DNA of 64,000 nt, from contig NC_056729.1 in assembly GCF_019279795.1 (NCBI RefSeq), forward strand, positions 1,862,818,311 through 1,862,882,310. The letters run 5' to 3'. This document shows, in pieces, positions 11,105 to 22,746 of the stretch (positions within the stretch are counted from its first letter, which is position 1; each line of letters starts with the position of its first letter). The position numbers and the translations under genes are program-made. The notes under the pieces are model-generated. The model saw only the letters and a list, made by a program, of their open reading frames with translations, was not told where the DNA came from and made no database searches. This stretch comes from Protopterus annectens. Lineage: Eukaryota; Chordata; Ceratodontiformes; Protopteridae.

Positions 11105-11225
11105 AGGAATTTGACGAAGAATGAAAATCGGTAACACAGATGCATAGTTATGGTGAGCACATAACTTTTATATCTGATGGTGTCAGTTTTTATTTATTCC
11201 TCAACTGATGGGACAGAGTCCCCAG
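11105..11225 (-). repeat. DIRS-A internal complementary region (ICR)
   Basis: Contains 'taacacagatgcatagttat' and 'ggtgagcacataacttttat', the reverse complement of the 10257 terminus, followed directly by 'atctgatggtgtcag', which should be the complement of the missing 5' terminus. In DIRS elements this region mirrors the circle junction and is thought to template element ends. Confidence 0.75.
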
Positions 11226-11247
11226 CTACGTGAAACTTGGGCAGCCC

Positions 11248-12160
11248 TCATGGAAGGATGTTTGGAGTATCGCAAAACCAAAGGCAAGCATCCCTATTTT
11301 TGGAGATAAAATCCAATTTGTAATGAGCAATAAAGGTATGAGGAGTGGACCAAGTGGCTGCAGCACAAATGTCATCAATGGAAGTTATCGACCAAAAACC
11401 AAAAGTAGCCATGGATCTAGTGGAGTGGGCTTTAGGAAGTCTGGGCAAAGACAGACCTTACTGACTTTAAACAAATGAAGTGAAATGCAATGTTACCCAC
11501 TTGGCTATAGTAATTTTGGAAACTGGTTTTCCCAACCTGTTGGAGGCAAAGGAGACGAACAACTGATCTGTTTTTCTGAAGTATTTTGTTTTATGGAGAT
11601 AAAAACAGAGCTATGTACAATCTAAGAGATGAAGCATGTATTCACGTTTGTTAGAGAAGTTAGGGAAGAAAACAGGTAAACTTGATGACCTGATTGATGT
11701 TCATCTCAGAGGATACTTTGGGCAGAAAAAGTAATTAGCTCCTATATTTAGGGAAAACCAAATATGGGAAGTTTTAGGAGAGTGCTTTGAGTACAGACAC
11801 TCGTTTTGCTGAGGTACTTGCCACTAGAAAGAACATTTTCCAAGAAAGAAACTTGAGATCAAACTTGGCCAATGGCTCAAAAGGGGTGCGAGTTAAACCC
11901 TACAGTAACAGTGTTTGACTCCTAGGAGTGGGGTCTTTAACTAGAGGTCTAAGGATAAAAGTGCACTTAAGGAAAGCTTTGCATACTTTGGATGAAACTA
12001 GAGAAGAAGCACTGTTTCCAGTATGATAATTCAAAATGGCTGCTAATTGAACTACGGCGGTGGAAATACTAGCTCTTTCTGAAAAATTAGAGCTAGGAAA
12101 CCCAGGACAGCAGGAATAGGTGCAGTAAAATGATCCAGTTCTCTTTGATGGTCCCAACAT
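11248..12160 (-). pseudogene. DIRS-A tyrosine recombinase remnant
   Basis: C-terminal recombinase motifs at 11448-11248: AHSTRSMATFGF (the HxxR box), ICAAATWSTPHTF and AHYKLD with the presumed nucleophilic Tyr. Upstream, at about 12160-11900, VQLAAILNYHTG and SSKVCKAFLKCTFILRPLV match the core-binding region of DIRS-B. Multiple frameshifts and stops lie between. It would catalyse integration of the circular element if intact. Confidence 0.75.
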
Positions 12161-13183
12161 GAATTTTTTTCCCTTTCATTCTTGTATAAAATTGTGGTGG
12201 CTTTCTGGGATAATAGCAAAATCTGGTGGACCATGAATGAAAGCCTGGGATGTCTGACCACTAGTGAAATTGTAGAAACTATGTGGTTAGTTTGAAGAGT
12301 GCAATGTCTAGGTGTGCCATCGCTGAGGGATAAGAGATGAGATCTGGACTAGGGTCCAATACCCAAAGTGGACACAGCCGATGAGAAGAAAGGGAAACCA
12401 CACCTGATGAGGCTGAAAGGGGGTAGTGAGGATAACTTTGCTCTTCAACTGAAGTTCTTTCTGTAGAAATGTGGGGATTAGAGGAATAGGGGATAGGTTT
12501 AAAGGAGACCAGAGGGCTAAACATGAACTAGAGCATCCACTGGTGACTCCCCCGAGGGTGCTCAGGGCAAAGAACCTGCTGCACTTGTTGTCGGGAGAGG
12601 CAAACAGACTGCAGCAAGGTTGACCTCATCAATGGAAAATCCTCTCCACCACAATAACTGATTGAGAGATCACTCATGAGGCATCAGAATGGGCCTGCTG
12701 AGTTTGTCTGCAAGCACGCTGGATTTCCCCAGAATGTGCATTGCCAAAAGAAAGCAGATGGAGGAGATCATCCACTGCCACACACTCACTGCTACTCAAC
12801 AAAGGGGATAGGATTGGGTTCTCCCCTGTGTGCTGATGTACCAAACCATAGACATGCCTGTCTAGATAGCAATCATACCCGGAGGAAGGGGAATCCTGAA
12901 AGGCCAACAATGCTAGGAGGACAGGCGTTGTCTACAGAACATTGATAAGCAAATTGTTCTCTTCTAAAGACCACATGCCTTGGACTGTCTGTCCCAACAA
13001 AAACCCCATCCCACCCCGAACTGGGAGGCGTCCAAGGTCACTTTGGCCGCCAGGTTGGAAATATAAAGGGGTATCCCTAACAAACTTCACTGGACTGTAC
13101 CCACCAAAACAGGTAACTTCTGAAAACCTGAGTGAGCTTTTCTGGTGGGGAAAGAGGATGTTGAAGAATCTACCACTGAACAA
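12161..13183 (-). pseudogene. DIRS-A RNase H / methyltransferase-like region
   Basis: Fragments in several frames match DIRS-B and D: GQTVQGMWSLEENNLLINVL (RNase H, near 12940-13000), the following region in another frame, and C-terminal block remnants toward 12300. No continuous frame exists. Confidence 0.6.
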
Positions 13184-13910
13184 CTAGATTCCACTGAAGA
13201 AAATCCATCTAGAACTGAGCCATCGGGACCAAAGTTATAGCACCATCCACTGACCCCAAAGCCTGTAGGATCACTTTACTGGTGAAGAGGGATATGAAAA
13301 AAATCTGTCTCACTTGCAATCTTTTAGACTATACTTTGTTTGACAGAAGACAAAGTCAGATGCCTGGTGGTATCCAGGTCAGCACTTATAAATTCCAAGA
13401 CTTGGACTGGTTGTAGATAAGATTGGATAACTGATTGTGAAGCCTAATGACTGCTATGGTTGGTGCAAGTAGTTCTTGGCTTTTTCAAAAAGATGCCTGG
13501 TTGGTGAGACAAGAGGACAATGATCTGAATGGGTAATGACTGGCCCCAATTGTCCCTTCATAGAAATGGTAGAATGGACTGAACCATGACCATTCAGAAC
13601 TTGAAATTTTTACAAACTGAGATTTGTGTGGCCTAGAATGGGTCGCAGGTTCCCTGTCTTCTCTGGCACTAAAAAGAACCTCAGTAAGTTTTGAATCCTC
13701 TCTGGTCTGGTGGAACCACTTGGATGACTCTCGTCGAGCAGCTTTTGAACTTCTAAGGCTGCTAACTCCAACTGACTGGGTGGAATGTTGGGAAGCCTTT
13801 TTTTGTTTGGTTGGTGGGATTTGTAAAAAAAAAAACAACAAACAAAAGGAATGAAATAGTCTCTGGATATAATTTTTTGCACCTAAGTGTCTTTATGATT
13901 GATGCCCAGG
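13184..13910 (-). pseudogene. DIRS-A reverse transcriptase remnant
   Basis: Recognisable only by its N-terminal end: IISRDYFIPF, LPNIPPSQLELAALEVQKLL and RIQNLLRFFLVPEKTGNLRP (13882-13610), the DIRS RT block that precedes 'DLSRLN'. The catalytic SIDLQDAYYH and YLDD blocks are not readable in frame. Confidence 0.65.
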
Positions 13911-15486
13911 TTTCTAGGTGCAGAGACAAGTGTACCCAACTGCCTCCAGAGAAGAGCAGTCAGCAACCCTTCAGCAGCATTGGAAAGGTTTATCTGAGAA
14001 GGTATCTCAAAACTCTTGATTATGCAGGCCTCCTCTGTTGCAAGGGTGGTATCTTCCACACTGCCTTTGGGAGAAGTTTCCCCTCATGAGTCCTGGAAAG
14101 GACCTTGCTACTTTTGGAACCACATCTTTTTACCTCCATGATGATTCCTGGAAAAGGGCCTTTGTGGGGTAGAGAAACATACTCCCACAGTCTTCCCATC
14201 TTGCTCACTGTTAGACATTTCTTTCACTGATGTGCCAAAAAGGAAAGCTCATCAAAGGAAGTACTGATAAAGGCAGACTTAAAGGGCTCCACAAAATCAT
14301 GTAAGTGCATCCAGGCATGTCCTTATGGCTATGCCTGAACCCACCACCCATAAGGTACCTTTGTCTGTGTGAGTGATTAACCTCCTGGAAGCATTAGAAA
14401 CAGACTGAAAGGTGACCAGTTGTGAAAAATAACTGCTTGTGCTCCTCCACAGACATGGACCCTGGAAGAGATTTGCATATTTCTTTGACTGGGAGAAGCC
14501 AAAGCTGGCTGCAGTGTAGACAAAGTTCCAGGAGCTGCTGAGCCTCAACTCTGCCTGGGCTCATGCTGCAAGGGAGGAGTTGGACCCAAACTGTCCATTG
14601 CCGAAGCACTGAGGGGAAGGGATGGTTCCAAAAAACCTCAGAGGTGAACCCATCCTCCCAGATCTGAAGCCAAAGTTTCAGCTCTAAGATTCGTTCTGCT
14701 CAAGGGGGATCAGGGCTAAATGAGTCAGGTACACAGTTGGAGTTGAAGACCCAGCTGTCTTCAGATCTGGCACTTCGACTCTCAGGATTCTCAGATACGA
14801 GGGCTCTGAAATGGTCAGATGGATCACAGAAGGAGAAATAAGGTAGAATGCAGGTTGAAGGCTCATGGATCCAATGGGAGACAGAGCTGATAACACCCCC
14901 ATCTGAATCTGAGCCCTGAGAAACTTCCACATCATCCTATACACATCTGCTTAGGAGAGGCTCCAGGTGGACTTTTACAGAGGATGATGTGGAAGGGGGA
15001 TGCAACATCCTTTCTGACATCTCCTGTAAAAAAGGTTATCGGAGTCATGGAGAAATGGCCTCCATAGAGAAACAAGGACTCTGGATTTTTGGGAGATTAA
15101 AGCATCCCCACAGTTGGATCTAAAGGAGTCAGATCTGATCTTTTCACAATTTTGGTTGACAGCTCCAAAGCCAAAGCAGGTTTTGGAGAATGAGTAGGAG
15201 ACTGTTTTCTCTGCTCCCTGGGCTCCGATGAAGATTTTTGTTTCTTGCTGAGGGTTTGATCCCATGAAACAGATGCATCAGAAGCAACAGAAGGTGAAAA
15301 CAATCCTTTTAAGACCAGCCTATTGCAATGCTCACTCAAGGCCACAGAGTTAAGCCCAGCACACATGGAGCATGGAGTTTCAAGGTGGGCCACTTCCTAG
15401 CAGTACATACACTCCCTGTGGGTATAACTGGGTATCTTATGCCCACAGGAAATGCACTTTACAAAACCTGTAAATTTTTCAGCCAT
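13911..15486 (-). pseudogene. DIRS-A Gag remnant
   Basis: Starts at ATG 15484-15486: MAEKFTGFVKCISCGHKIPS, then CMYC, an in-frame TAG, EVAHLETPC. This is the same Cys layout as the Gag starts of DIRS C and D, giving a CCHC knuckle with a stop in its loop. The rest is Ser/Pro/Glu-rich, low-complexity and full of frameshifts. Confidence 0.65.
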
Positions 15487-15500
15487 GGTAGTGAGATAAA

Positions 15501-15940
15501 AAGAGGAAGACAAAAAAGGAATTTTTTTTAGAGAATTTAGAGTGGAAAAATACCAGCAATGGTGATTCTTCTTCAAAAACTTGAAGTTTCAAAACTTCAA
15601 ACTTCAAAAGGCAGAGACCAGATGATCGAAGAAATTCCTAGCCTAGATATCCTGTCTCTTAGCTTCAGATAACACACAGTCGTAAAATTCTTTACTTATC
15701 AGCTTATTTTCTTAGAGTTTGCAAGTTAACTCTATGTCCTACTTTCTACCATGAAAACATACAGTACATAGGCATAGAGTTTATACACATTTCTGCTTTC
15801 TTCCAGCAGGGTGCACTGTGGTTACAATCTTGAAGCTCAGCACATAACACAATTTTCTTACATTTGTAAAACAGGCCTGTGGATCATATTAATATTTACA
15901 ATAACATATAATTATTTACAAAATTCTATCTAGCTGTGCT
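15501..15940. other. unassigned interval
   Basis: Contains a short mirror-like run (aacttgaagtttcaaaactt near 15580) but no ORF or terminal repeat. The missing 5' end of DIRS-A should lie here but is not detectable. Confidence 0.4.
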
Positions 15941-16410
15941 GGCAGCCTCTCAGTTTATCACACAGTATTCCGAGGAAAGTAGTAGAAGTAAGGAAGGTAA
16001 TAAAATAATGAGCCACAAAACACTGAATGTGCACATTTACAGCCATATGTACAAGGCAGGATTCCAAGGAAAGTAGTACAAGTAAGGAAAGTAATAAATA
16101 ATGAGCTTTACAACACAGACTGTGTACGTCTATAAGCATAATTGCAAGGCAGGATTCCGAAGGAAGTGGTACAAGTAAGGAAAGTAATAAATAATGAGCT
16201 TTACAACATGAATGTGCACATTTACAGCCATATGTGCAAGGCAAGATTGCAAGGGACGTAGTACAAGTAAGGAAAGTAATAAAATGTGAGCCACATAACA
16301 CTGAGTGTGCATGATTATAGCCACAAGTGCAAGGCAGGATTTTGAGGGAAGTAGCACAATTAAGATAATTAATAAAATAATGAGCCACAAAACACTGAAT
16401 GTGCACATTT
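15941..16410. repeat. 93-bp minisatellite, left part
   Basis: The phrase caaggcagg recurs at about 16052, 16145, 16238 (as caaggcaag) and 16330, a period of 92-93 bp. Each unit has 'aagtagtacaagtaaggaaa' and 'aataatgagc'. Long minus-strand ORFs over this array (for example 16406-15930) exist only because the unit length is a multiple of three. Confidence 0.9.
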
Positions 16411-17383
16411 CAAAGTCCCAGTAATATTGGTAGAATTAGTGCAGGCTATGTACAAGAACCGAGTGACTCAAGTATGAACAGTGTTTGGTCTCACACAGGG
16501 GTTCCCAGTGGGAGTGGGTGTACACCAGGGTTCAGCTCGGAGCTGCAGAATGGACTACTGTACAGGTTGGAGGGGACAGATAATCAAAGTTGCTGTATGC
16601 AGATGATGTGGCATTACAGGCAGACTCTGAGTAAGAACTTCAACAAAGACTAAGGGAATGGAATGCAAAACCGAAGGCACGTAGGATGAAACTAACCACA
16701 GATAAGACAGTGGTAATAGCAGCAACCTGGGGAGATCAGAAGAACCTGAGAATTGAGATAGAAGGAAAGATAGTGAAACAGGTAAATAGCTTCAAGTATC
16801 TGGGAGGGGTGGTTGAGGAGAAGGGAAGTCTGAATGAAGAGGTCAAAGCTAGATTCAGAGGGATTGCAGCCAAATGGCATAGAGTTTCAGGTGTAGTCTA
16901 TGACAGAAGAATGCCAAAGAAACTAAAAAGTAAGGTGCAAAAGAAAGTGTTACGACCAGTACTACTGTATGGTACAGAAACCTGGGCAGTAAAGGCACAG
17001 CAGATGACGAAGGTAGAGGTGATGGAAATGAAGTGCTTGAAAAGGGTGGTAGGATGCACACTGTGGGACAGATGAAGAAATGAGGACATAAGAGCAGAAG
17101 CCAAAGTAGCTCCAATTGCAGATGAGGTAGTTTGGATACGTGCAGAAAAGCAGAAGACAACCTGGTGAAGAAGGTTTGGAACAGACAGGAGGATGGTAAG
17201 AGGAAACGAGGACATCCAGCAAAGAGGTGGATGGATTATGCAAAAGAGGATCTGCGACAATCAGGTATGAGTGTCAAAGAAGGTCAGAGCATAACATTGA
17301 CTCGAGAGAGATGGCGACAGTTAACATGACACCCTGACCCCATGTAGAAAATAGGAAAAAGGGGGCTGATTATGATGATGATG
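16411..17383 (+). mobile_element. RTE-like LINE fragment inside the minisatellite
   Basis: 5'-truncated LINE ending in a (GAT/ATG)n run at 17371-17383, the kind of trinucleotide tail typical of RTE-clade elements. Minisatellite DNA stops at 16410 and resumes at 17384 within the same unit, so this is a clean insertion. Confidence 0.75.
16480..17330 (+). pseudogene. RTE-like reverse transcriptase C-terminal half
   Basis: Reads through several frames: VGVHQGS (RT block before the catalytic motif), LLYADDVALQAD-like text near 16588-16620, then an open stretch at 16686-17075 with KLTTDKTVV, VNSFKYLGGVVEEKG, VLRPVLLYGTETWAVK and MKCLKRVVGCTLWDR. A stop (TGA) follows at 17073. The remaining part, VKKVWNRQEDGKRKRGHPAK and RWMDYAKEDLRQSGM, lies at 17132-17329. 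These C-terminal blocks are typical of RTE-type LINEs. The endonuclease is absent through truncation. Confidence 0.8.
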
Positions 17384-17745
17384 TTTATAGCCTAATATGC
17401 AAGGCAGGATTCTGAGGAAAGTAGTACAAGTAAGGAAGGTAATAACATAATGAGCCACAAAACATTGAATGTGCATGTTTACAGCAATAAGTACAAGGCA
17501 GGATTCTGAGGAAAGTAGTACAAGCAAGGAAGGTAATAAAATAATGAGCCTTACAACACCGACTATGTACGTCTATAAGCATATGTGCAAGGCAGGATTG
17601 CAAGGGACGTAGTACAAGTAAGGAAAGTAATAAATAATGAGCTTTACAACATGAATGTGCACATTTACAGCCATATGTGCAAGGCAAGATTGCAAGGAAG
17701 TAGTACAAGTAAGGAAAGTAATAAAATAATGAGCCACACGACAAA
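17384..17745. repeat. 93-bp minisatellite, right part
   Basis: Continues the array of 15941-16410, with caaggcagg near 17400, 17493 and 17588 and caaggcaag near 17681. It ends in degenerate sequence. Confidence 0.88.
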
Positions 17746-18020
17746 GTATAATACAAAGACTGTAAACACCTTTTGTTCTATGTCTACTACGTTATTTTGT
17801 GCATCTTATCCTTCGTCCTTTTCTAGTTCAGCAGTTGTGCATCTCTTCAGGCTCTCATCTAATACCTAACTGCAATTTCAGTTCACTTTGTTACCTCATC
17901 ATGTTCTCTACCCTTTATTTGTAAATACCAACCCTGTACCTCTGCTATCCACTACATCCGCCCAACCCACTATTTCATGCTGACACTGCTGGAAAAGGAT
18001 ATTTCTATGACCCACAAAAA
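17746..18020. other. flank of DIRS-B (left)
   Basis: Pyrimidine-rich, no ORF. It abuts the DIRS-B terminus directly at 18021. Confidence 0.5.
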
Positions 18021-18205
18021 GAAGTTATGTACCTACCATAACGTTCCATGTTAGTTGTCTCCTCTCGCCTTCTTTCTTGCTGGTTGGGTTCAACTCGGCC
18101 ATCTTCCAAAGCTCGAGAGCTACATACTGGCTCAAGGCCTCCTCATATCCCATGATGCCTGGCACTAGAAACCCAGATATCATTTGGTGAGACTAACATT
18201 AGACA
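18021..18205 (-). repeat. DIRS-B 3' inverted terminal repeat
   Basis: Starts gaagttatgtacctaccata, then cgttccatgttagttgtctc. The reverse complement matches 22747-22930, apart from about 20 bp of hairpin present only in the right copy. The first 25 or so bases, up to 'ccatg', are an extension absent from the right repeat. Confidence 0.88.
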
Positions 18206-18359
18206 AAGTAATAAAGAAATCCTATCCTATCATTCCTAAGCCCAGCTATAGAGACTACTAGGTAGAGTGGGTAGTCAGAGAAGACTCAGCCAGTGTAAAT
18301 CCATAGAGAAACTCTTCTCGGTCTAGTAGGATACGGGGATGGAGGGTGGGACGCAAGAA

Positions 18360-18475
18360 AGAAGGCGAGAGGAGACAACTAACATGGAACGTTATGGTAG
18401 GTACATAACGTCTTTATGTTAAGTTGTCTATCTCACCTTCATTCTTGCTGGCTGGGACAGCGTCCCTAGCACCTG
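18360..18475 (-). repeat. DIRS-B internal complementary region (ICR)
   Basis: Contains the complement of the left terminus (acaactaacatggaacgtta, then tggtaggtacataacg) fused through 'tcttt' to the complement of the right terminus (atgttaagttgtctatctca). This is the expected sequence of the junction of a circularised element. Confidence 0.88.
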
Positions 18476-18489
18476 ATATCCTGGGTGGC

Positions 18490-19659
18490 TTAGTGGAACA
18501 GACTCTTCAGAACAGTGGAACCAAAATCAGTTCTGCTCCTGGAAACCACATCCAGCTTATAATGCGAGATGAAAGTATGAGGATTTGCCCAAGTGGCTGC
18601 TGCACAAATAGATTCCATGGGCAACCTAGCTTGAAATGCAACAGAAGTGGCTAATGCTCTGGTAGAGTGGCCCTTGGGTTTAACAGGCAATTCTTTCTTC
18701 CTGAGCTGATAGATAAGGATTATGATAGAAGTCAGCCATCTAGATAAGGTTACTTTCGATACTGGTAGGCCTTGTTTGCCCTCTGCATAAGAGAGGAAAA
18801 GCTGGTCTGATTTTCTGAAGTCCTTAGTCCTATGCAAATAAAAGTGCAGTTGCCTGTGAACATCTAACTGATGTAACTTATACTCTCCCCTGTTGGAGTG
18901 GTTGGGAAAAAATACAGGAAGGTCAATGGACTGGTTCAAGTTATTCACAGAAGAGACCTTAGGAAGGAAGGAAGGATTAGTCCTAAGAGCAACCCTGTCT
19001 TTGTGGAACACTAGGTGTGAGGGACGGATACAAAGAGCCTGTAGTTCAGAAACTCTTCTCGCTGAAGTAATTGCTACCAGAAAAAGTGTTTTCCAAGATA
19101 ATAACGTCAAAGAACAGGAAGCCGCAGGTTCAAAGGGGGACAAAATCAAATTCAGATCCCACGGGGGTGGAGGATCTCTAACCGGGGGCCTGAGCAGAGT
19201 GGTTCCTTTGAGGAAGGCCTTACAAAGCTTATGAGACATTATATTACTTTCTGAAAGGCCAATGTGAAAATTTGAAATTGCGGCTAACTACACTCTAATT
19301 GTAGCGGAAGCAGACCCAGAATGAAAGAGGCCCACCAAAAATTCCAGGATGTGGTGAACACGGGCTGAAAAGGGGTCTATATTCTTGGCCTCTGCCCAGG
19401 AAGAAAAACGTTTCCACTTACTAGTGTAAGTTTTTCTAGTGGTAGACTTGTGCGATGATAAAATGATTTCACGCACTGATTGGGAGATATCAGGAAGCCT
19501 GGCTAGGGTTGGAAGTGGAGCAACCAAGCTGTGAGCTTGAGAGATTGCAGGGAATGATGCAGCCCGTCCAATTGATGGATCAGGAGGTCTGGAACTGGGT
19601 CCAGAGTCCAAGGCTACTTGATAAGATGATGATGAAGGAACAGAAACCATATTTGTCAA
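18490..19659 (-). pseudogene. DIRS-B tyrosine recombinase, one in-frame amber stop
   Basis: 390 codons in one frame with a single TAG at 19288-19290, where DIRS-D reads Gln (IRVQLAAISNFHIG). The N-terminal core-binding part contains SSHKSTTRKTYTSKWKRFSS. The catalytic part has the first Arg in ITSARRVSELQAL, the HSTRALAT box (HxxR), TWANPHTF and SHYKLD with the nucleophile Tyr. It is thought to integrate a circular DNA copy without a target-site duplication. The start overlaps the methyltransferase-like frame, as in other DIRS elements. All expected catalytic residues are present, so the amber codon is the only visible defect. Confidence 0.88.
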
Positions 19660-20290
19660 GGCCAGTACGGATCAATGAGGATCATTCTGCAACCCAGTAT
19701 GGTAGCTTTCTGAATCAGCCTGGGAATTAGGGGAAAGGGAGGGAATGCATACAGAAGTCCCTGAGGCCAATCGTGGACTACAGCATCTCTGGGGGAATGC
19801 TCTGGATGTGGTAGGAGAAAGAAGAAGAAGTTGCTGCATTTGCTGTTGAAGGGGGTGGCAAAGAGGTCGCAGCAAGGTTGCCCCCATTTGCGGAAGATTT
19901 GGTCCGCTACTACTTGATTCAGAGACCACTCGTGAGGCATGAGGATAGCTCTGCTCAGCCTGTCTGCTATGACGTTGGATTTCCCAGGGATGTGCGTTGC
20001 GGTCAGAAACCATTGGGAAGAGATCACCCATTGCCAGAGTCTGAGTGTTTCTCGACATAGAGGGTAGGACCTGGTTCCACCCTGCTTGTTGATGTACCAC
20101 ACGACTGACATATTGTCCGTTTGAATTGCAATTGCCCCAGTAGGAAGAGAGTCCTGAAGAGCTTGCAATGCTAAAAGCACAGCCCTCATCTCCAAGACGT
20201 TTATGTGCAAATGGTACTCTTGAGGTTGCCAGGTACCCTGGACTGTTCTGCCCTGATAATGCCCCCCCACCTGATCAGGGAGGCGTCCGT
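19656..20290 (-). pseudogene. DIRS-B RNase H and methyltransferase-like block
   Basis: Continues RT in a shifted frame. RNase H residues are visible: Glu in INVLEMRAVLLAL, Asp in IQTDNMSVVWYINKQGG, and ATHIPGKSNVIADRLSRA. Then QPCCDLFATPFNSKC, DWPQGLLYAFPPFPLIPRLI and ILIDPYWP, the conserved C-terminal block often annotated as a Dam-like methyltransferase in DIRS elements. A single frameshift near 20270 separates it from the RNase H start (VTTDASLIRWGG) in the RT frame. Confidence 0.82.
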
Positions 20291-21661
20291 GGTCACCGTG
20301 GCAACTGGAGGGGGAAGTACAAATGGTCTGCCCAGGGGAACTGATGAGGAGACCATCCACCATGCAAGGTGGTTTTTGCATGTTTCTGTGATGATAATCA
20401 TGTGAGACATGGGAAGCTGCTGGAAGGACCATTGGGTAAAAAGAAGCCATTGGAGGATCCTCATGTGAAAACGTGCCAGCGGGACGAGTATGATTGCTGC
20501 TGCCATGAGACCCAGGGTTTGGAGGACAAACCTGGCTTGAATTCTCTTGCATTGTAACAAGACCTGGACATGCCACTGAATGACTAACACCTTGTCTGGT
20601 GGAAGGCTGGCTGACCTGTCTTTTGTATTTAAGTTTGCGCCTATAAAGATGATAGACTGACAAGGCGACAAAGCAGATTTTTCGAAATTTATAGTGATAC
20701 CTAGTCTGGAGCATGTCTGGATAGTATAGTTTCTGGCTTGCAGAAGATGATGCCTGGTGGTAGCAGTGAGGAGCCAGTCGTCTAGATACGGAAACACCTG
20801 GAATTCTTGCCTTCGCAGGTGAGCGGTAACTACTGCCATACATTTGGTGAACACCCTGGGGGCTGTGGTGAGACCAAAGGGCAGAGCTCTGAACTCATAA
20901 TGGCTAGCTCCCAGCCGGAAGCGCAGGAATCTTCTGGAGCGCCTGTCCATTTTGATGTGGTAATAAGCATCCTGAAGATCTATGGAGCACATCCAATTGT
21001 CCTGACCCAGGAAGGGTAAAATGGACTGTAGCATGACCATCCGAAACTTCGTTCTCTGTACAGACCTGTTTAGTCTGCTGAGATCCAAAATGCGTCTCCA
21101 GTCCCCTGTCTTTTTTGGTACCAAAAAGAACCTTGAGTAAATTCTGGATCCTTGCTGGTCTGCTTGGACTTGCTGGATGGCCCTTTTTCTTAGCAGTTTT
21201 GAAACTTCCTGAACTGCTTGATCCCTTAGATTGGGTGGGACATCTGGAAGGGACTTGTTTGACAATAAAGGAGTGTGCACAAAGGGAATCCTGTAGCCTC
21301 CGGATATAACGGACTGTACCCATCTGTCTTGTGTTATTTCTTGCCAGGCTCTTGGGTACAGCGATAATCTTCCCCCAACTGCCTCCAGAGGTGGGCAGAT
21401 GGGCAACCTTTCAGGGATCTTGGAATGGCTTGTCAGAGAAGCATTCTCTGCTGCCTTGGTTTTGCGGACCCCCTCTGCCACAAGGGCGGCGTCTGTTATT
21501 GTTCTCTCCTCTGCCCCTGGAGGGAAACTCACACGTGTGTCCGGCAAGGCTCCCTGGGATTTCTGAAACCACAGTTTTCCACTCTTTTGACCCTTGGGAT
21601 ATGGTCTTGAAGGAGTGGAAAAACGGACTCCTACAGCAGAGAGTCTTGCCTTCCTGCTCAC
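20201..21661 (-). pseudogene. DIRS-B reverse transcriptase (near intact)
   Basis: 486 codons. N-terminal text from the Gag overlap, then PLEAVGGRLSLYPRAW, SRFFLVPKKTGDWR, LDLSRLN, the catalytic CSIDLQDAYYHIKM, ALPFGLTTAPRVFTKCMA and YLDDWLLTATT with the YxDD catalytic pair, then FIGANLNT and the start of RNase H. Both catalytic blocks are intact. The ORF's first Met (21661) lies in sequence that also encodes the Gag C-terminus in another frame, so the true start may differ or use frameshifting. Confidence 0.9.
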
Positions 21662-22746
21662 ACCTGGTAAGGGTATCCTTCACCTGTGATCCAAAGAGAG
21701 AGGAACCATCAAAAGGGGTGTTGGTGAAAGACATTCTGAAAGGTTCCGCAAAGTTACATAGCCGCATCCAAGCATGCCTCCTTAGGGCCACGCCTGTGCC
21801 TGCGGCTCTACTCGCTCCATCGGCTGCATACGAAATGAGCCTCATGGAGGAGTTTACCACTGAATTAAAAGTCGCTAGCTGGGAAGCTGCCTTAGCCTGG
21901 GCCCCCTCAGCTGATGGATCTTGGCGGGTATCTCCAAGCTCTTTCAGGAGATCCCTCTGAAGGCGAGTAAAGTGGCACAGGTAATTCAGGGACCGCATAG
22001 AAAAGGTCGCTGAAGAGAACATCCGCTTCCCATATCTGTCCATCGTCCTGGACTCCTTGTTAGGGGGATGGACAGATGAAGAAGTTTCAGCCAACTCCTT
22101 CTTTGTGGCCGCTGCTACCACCATAGCATCAACTGGGACACCTTTGGTCAAGAACTGTTTGTCCTACGGTGCAGTAATGAATTTGGTCGGTCTTCTAGGG
22201 GTCGGTTCCACTGTATCTGGACCCGTCCATGCCTTTCGAGCCACCACAGATGTCAGTGGGTCGAAAGGTGGAGACAACCAGGAGGTGGAAGGTCAGGATC
22301 CAAATGCGTCCAGGAATACCGACTCATCCTGGGAAGGGCCTAGGGCAGTCCAATTCCCCCTATGCCTAAGCATCTCAAGGATGTCTGAGAAGGAGACATC
22401 TTCAGAGGGGGATCTTGGGGATCCTTTCGATTCCTCAAAGTCGGTATCTGATGTGACAGACTCGGGAGAGTCAACATGCTTCCTCTTGCATTTCCTCTTG
22501 CGAGGTGGCTCCTCTGAATGATCAGGGCAGGCCTCGGAAGAGGAGGACACACCAAGGGGGTGTCCTGGAGTGCTGGATCCCCACGGTTGGGGTCTGGAAA
22601 AGGGGCAGAGGCTGACACAGGATCCCAAGGGGGAGGAGCCAATGGGGTCGATCGTGGGACTGACTCGGGGGCCAGTACACTCATCACCTCAAAGGCGTCC
22701 CTGCCCGGACGCAGAGTAGGCTCCGGCTCTGAAGAAACCAGAACCA
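21400..22746 (-). pseudogene. DIRS-B Gag, N-terminally deleted
   Basis: Fragments: FEVMSVLAPESVPRS (22807 frame), EEPPRKRKCKRKHVDSPES and EDVSFSDILEMLRHRGNW (22628-22293), then MTKGVPVDAMVVAAATKKEL, NKESRTMDRYGKRMFSSATF, LRRHAWMRLCNFAEP and a Gly/Arg-rich end, RRRPCGRGGPQNQGSRE (22151-21411). Structural and nucleic-acid-binding role inferred. The N-terminal zinc knuckle seen in DIRS A, C and D is deleted, along with about 290 codons judged against DIRS-D. Confidence 0.78.

Larger units (their letters stand above)
10257..15500 (-). mobile_element. DIRS-type retrotransposon A (decayed)
   Basis: Minus-strand order from right to left: Gag, RT, RNase H/methyltransferase-like, tyrosine recombinase, ICR and 3' terminal repeat. 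The left terminus 'aagttatgtactcaccataac' matches those of DIRS B, C and D. It is interrupted by a PLE tail at about 10500-11040. The right (5') terminal repeat was not found; the element fades out after the Gag start at 15486. It is the most degraded of the four DIRS copies, with no long open frames. Confidence 0.85.

Noticed and set aside
15930-16408. Minus-strand ORFs of 158 and 92 codons over the minisatellite
   Set aside because: They repeat the 93-bp unit (a multiple of three) and have no independent coding signal.
17385-17756. 123-codon minus-strand ORF
   Set aside because: Same minisatellite artefact on the right side of the array.
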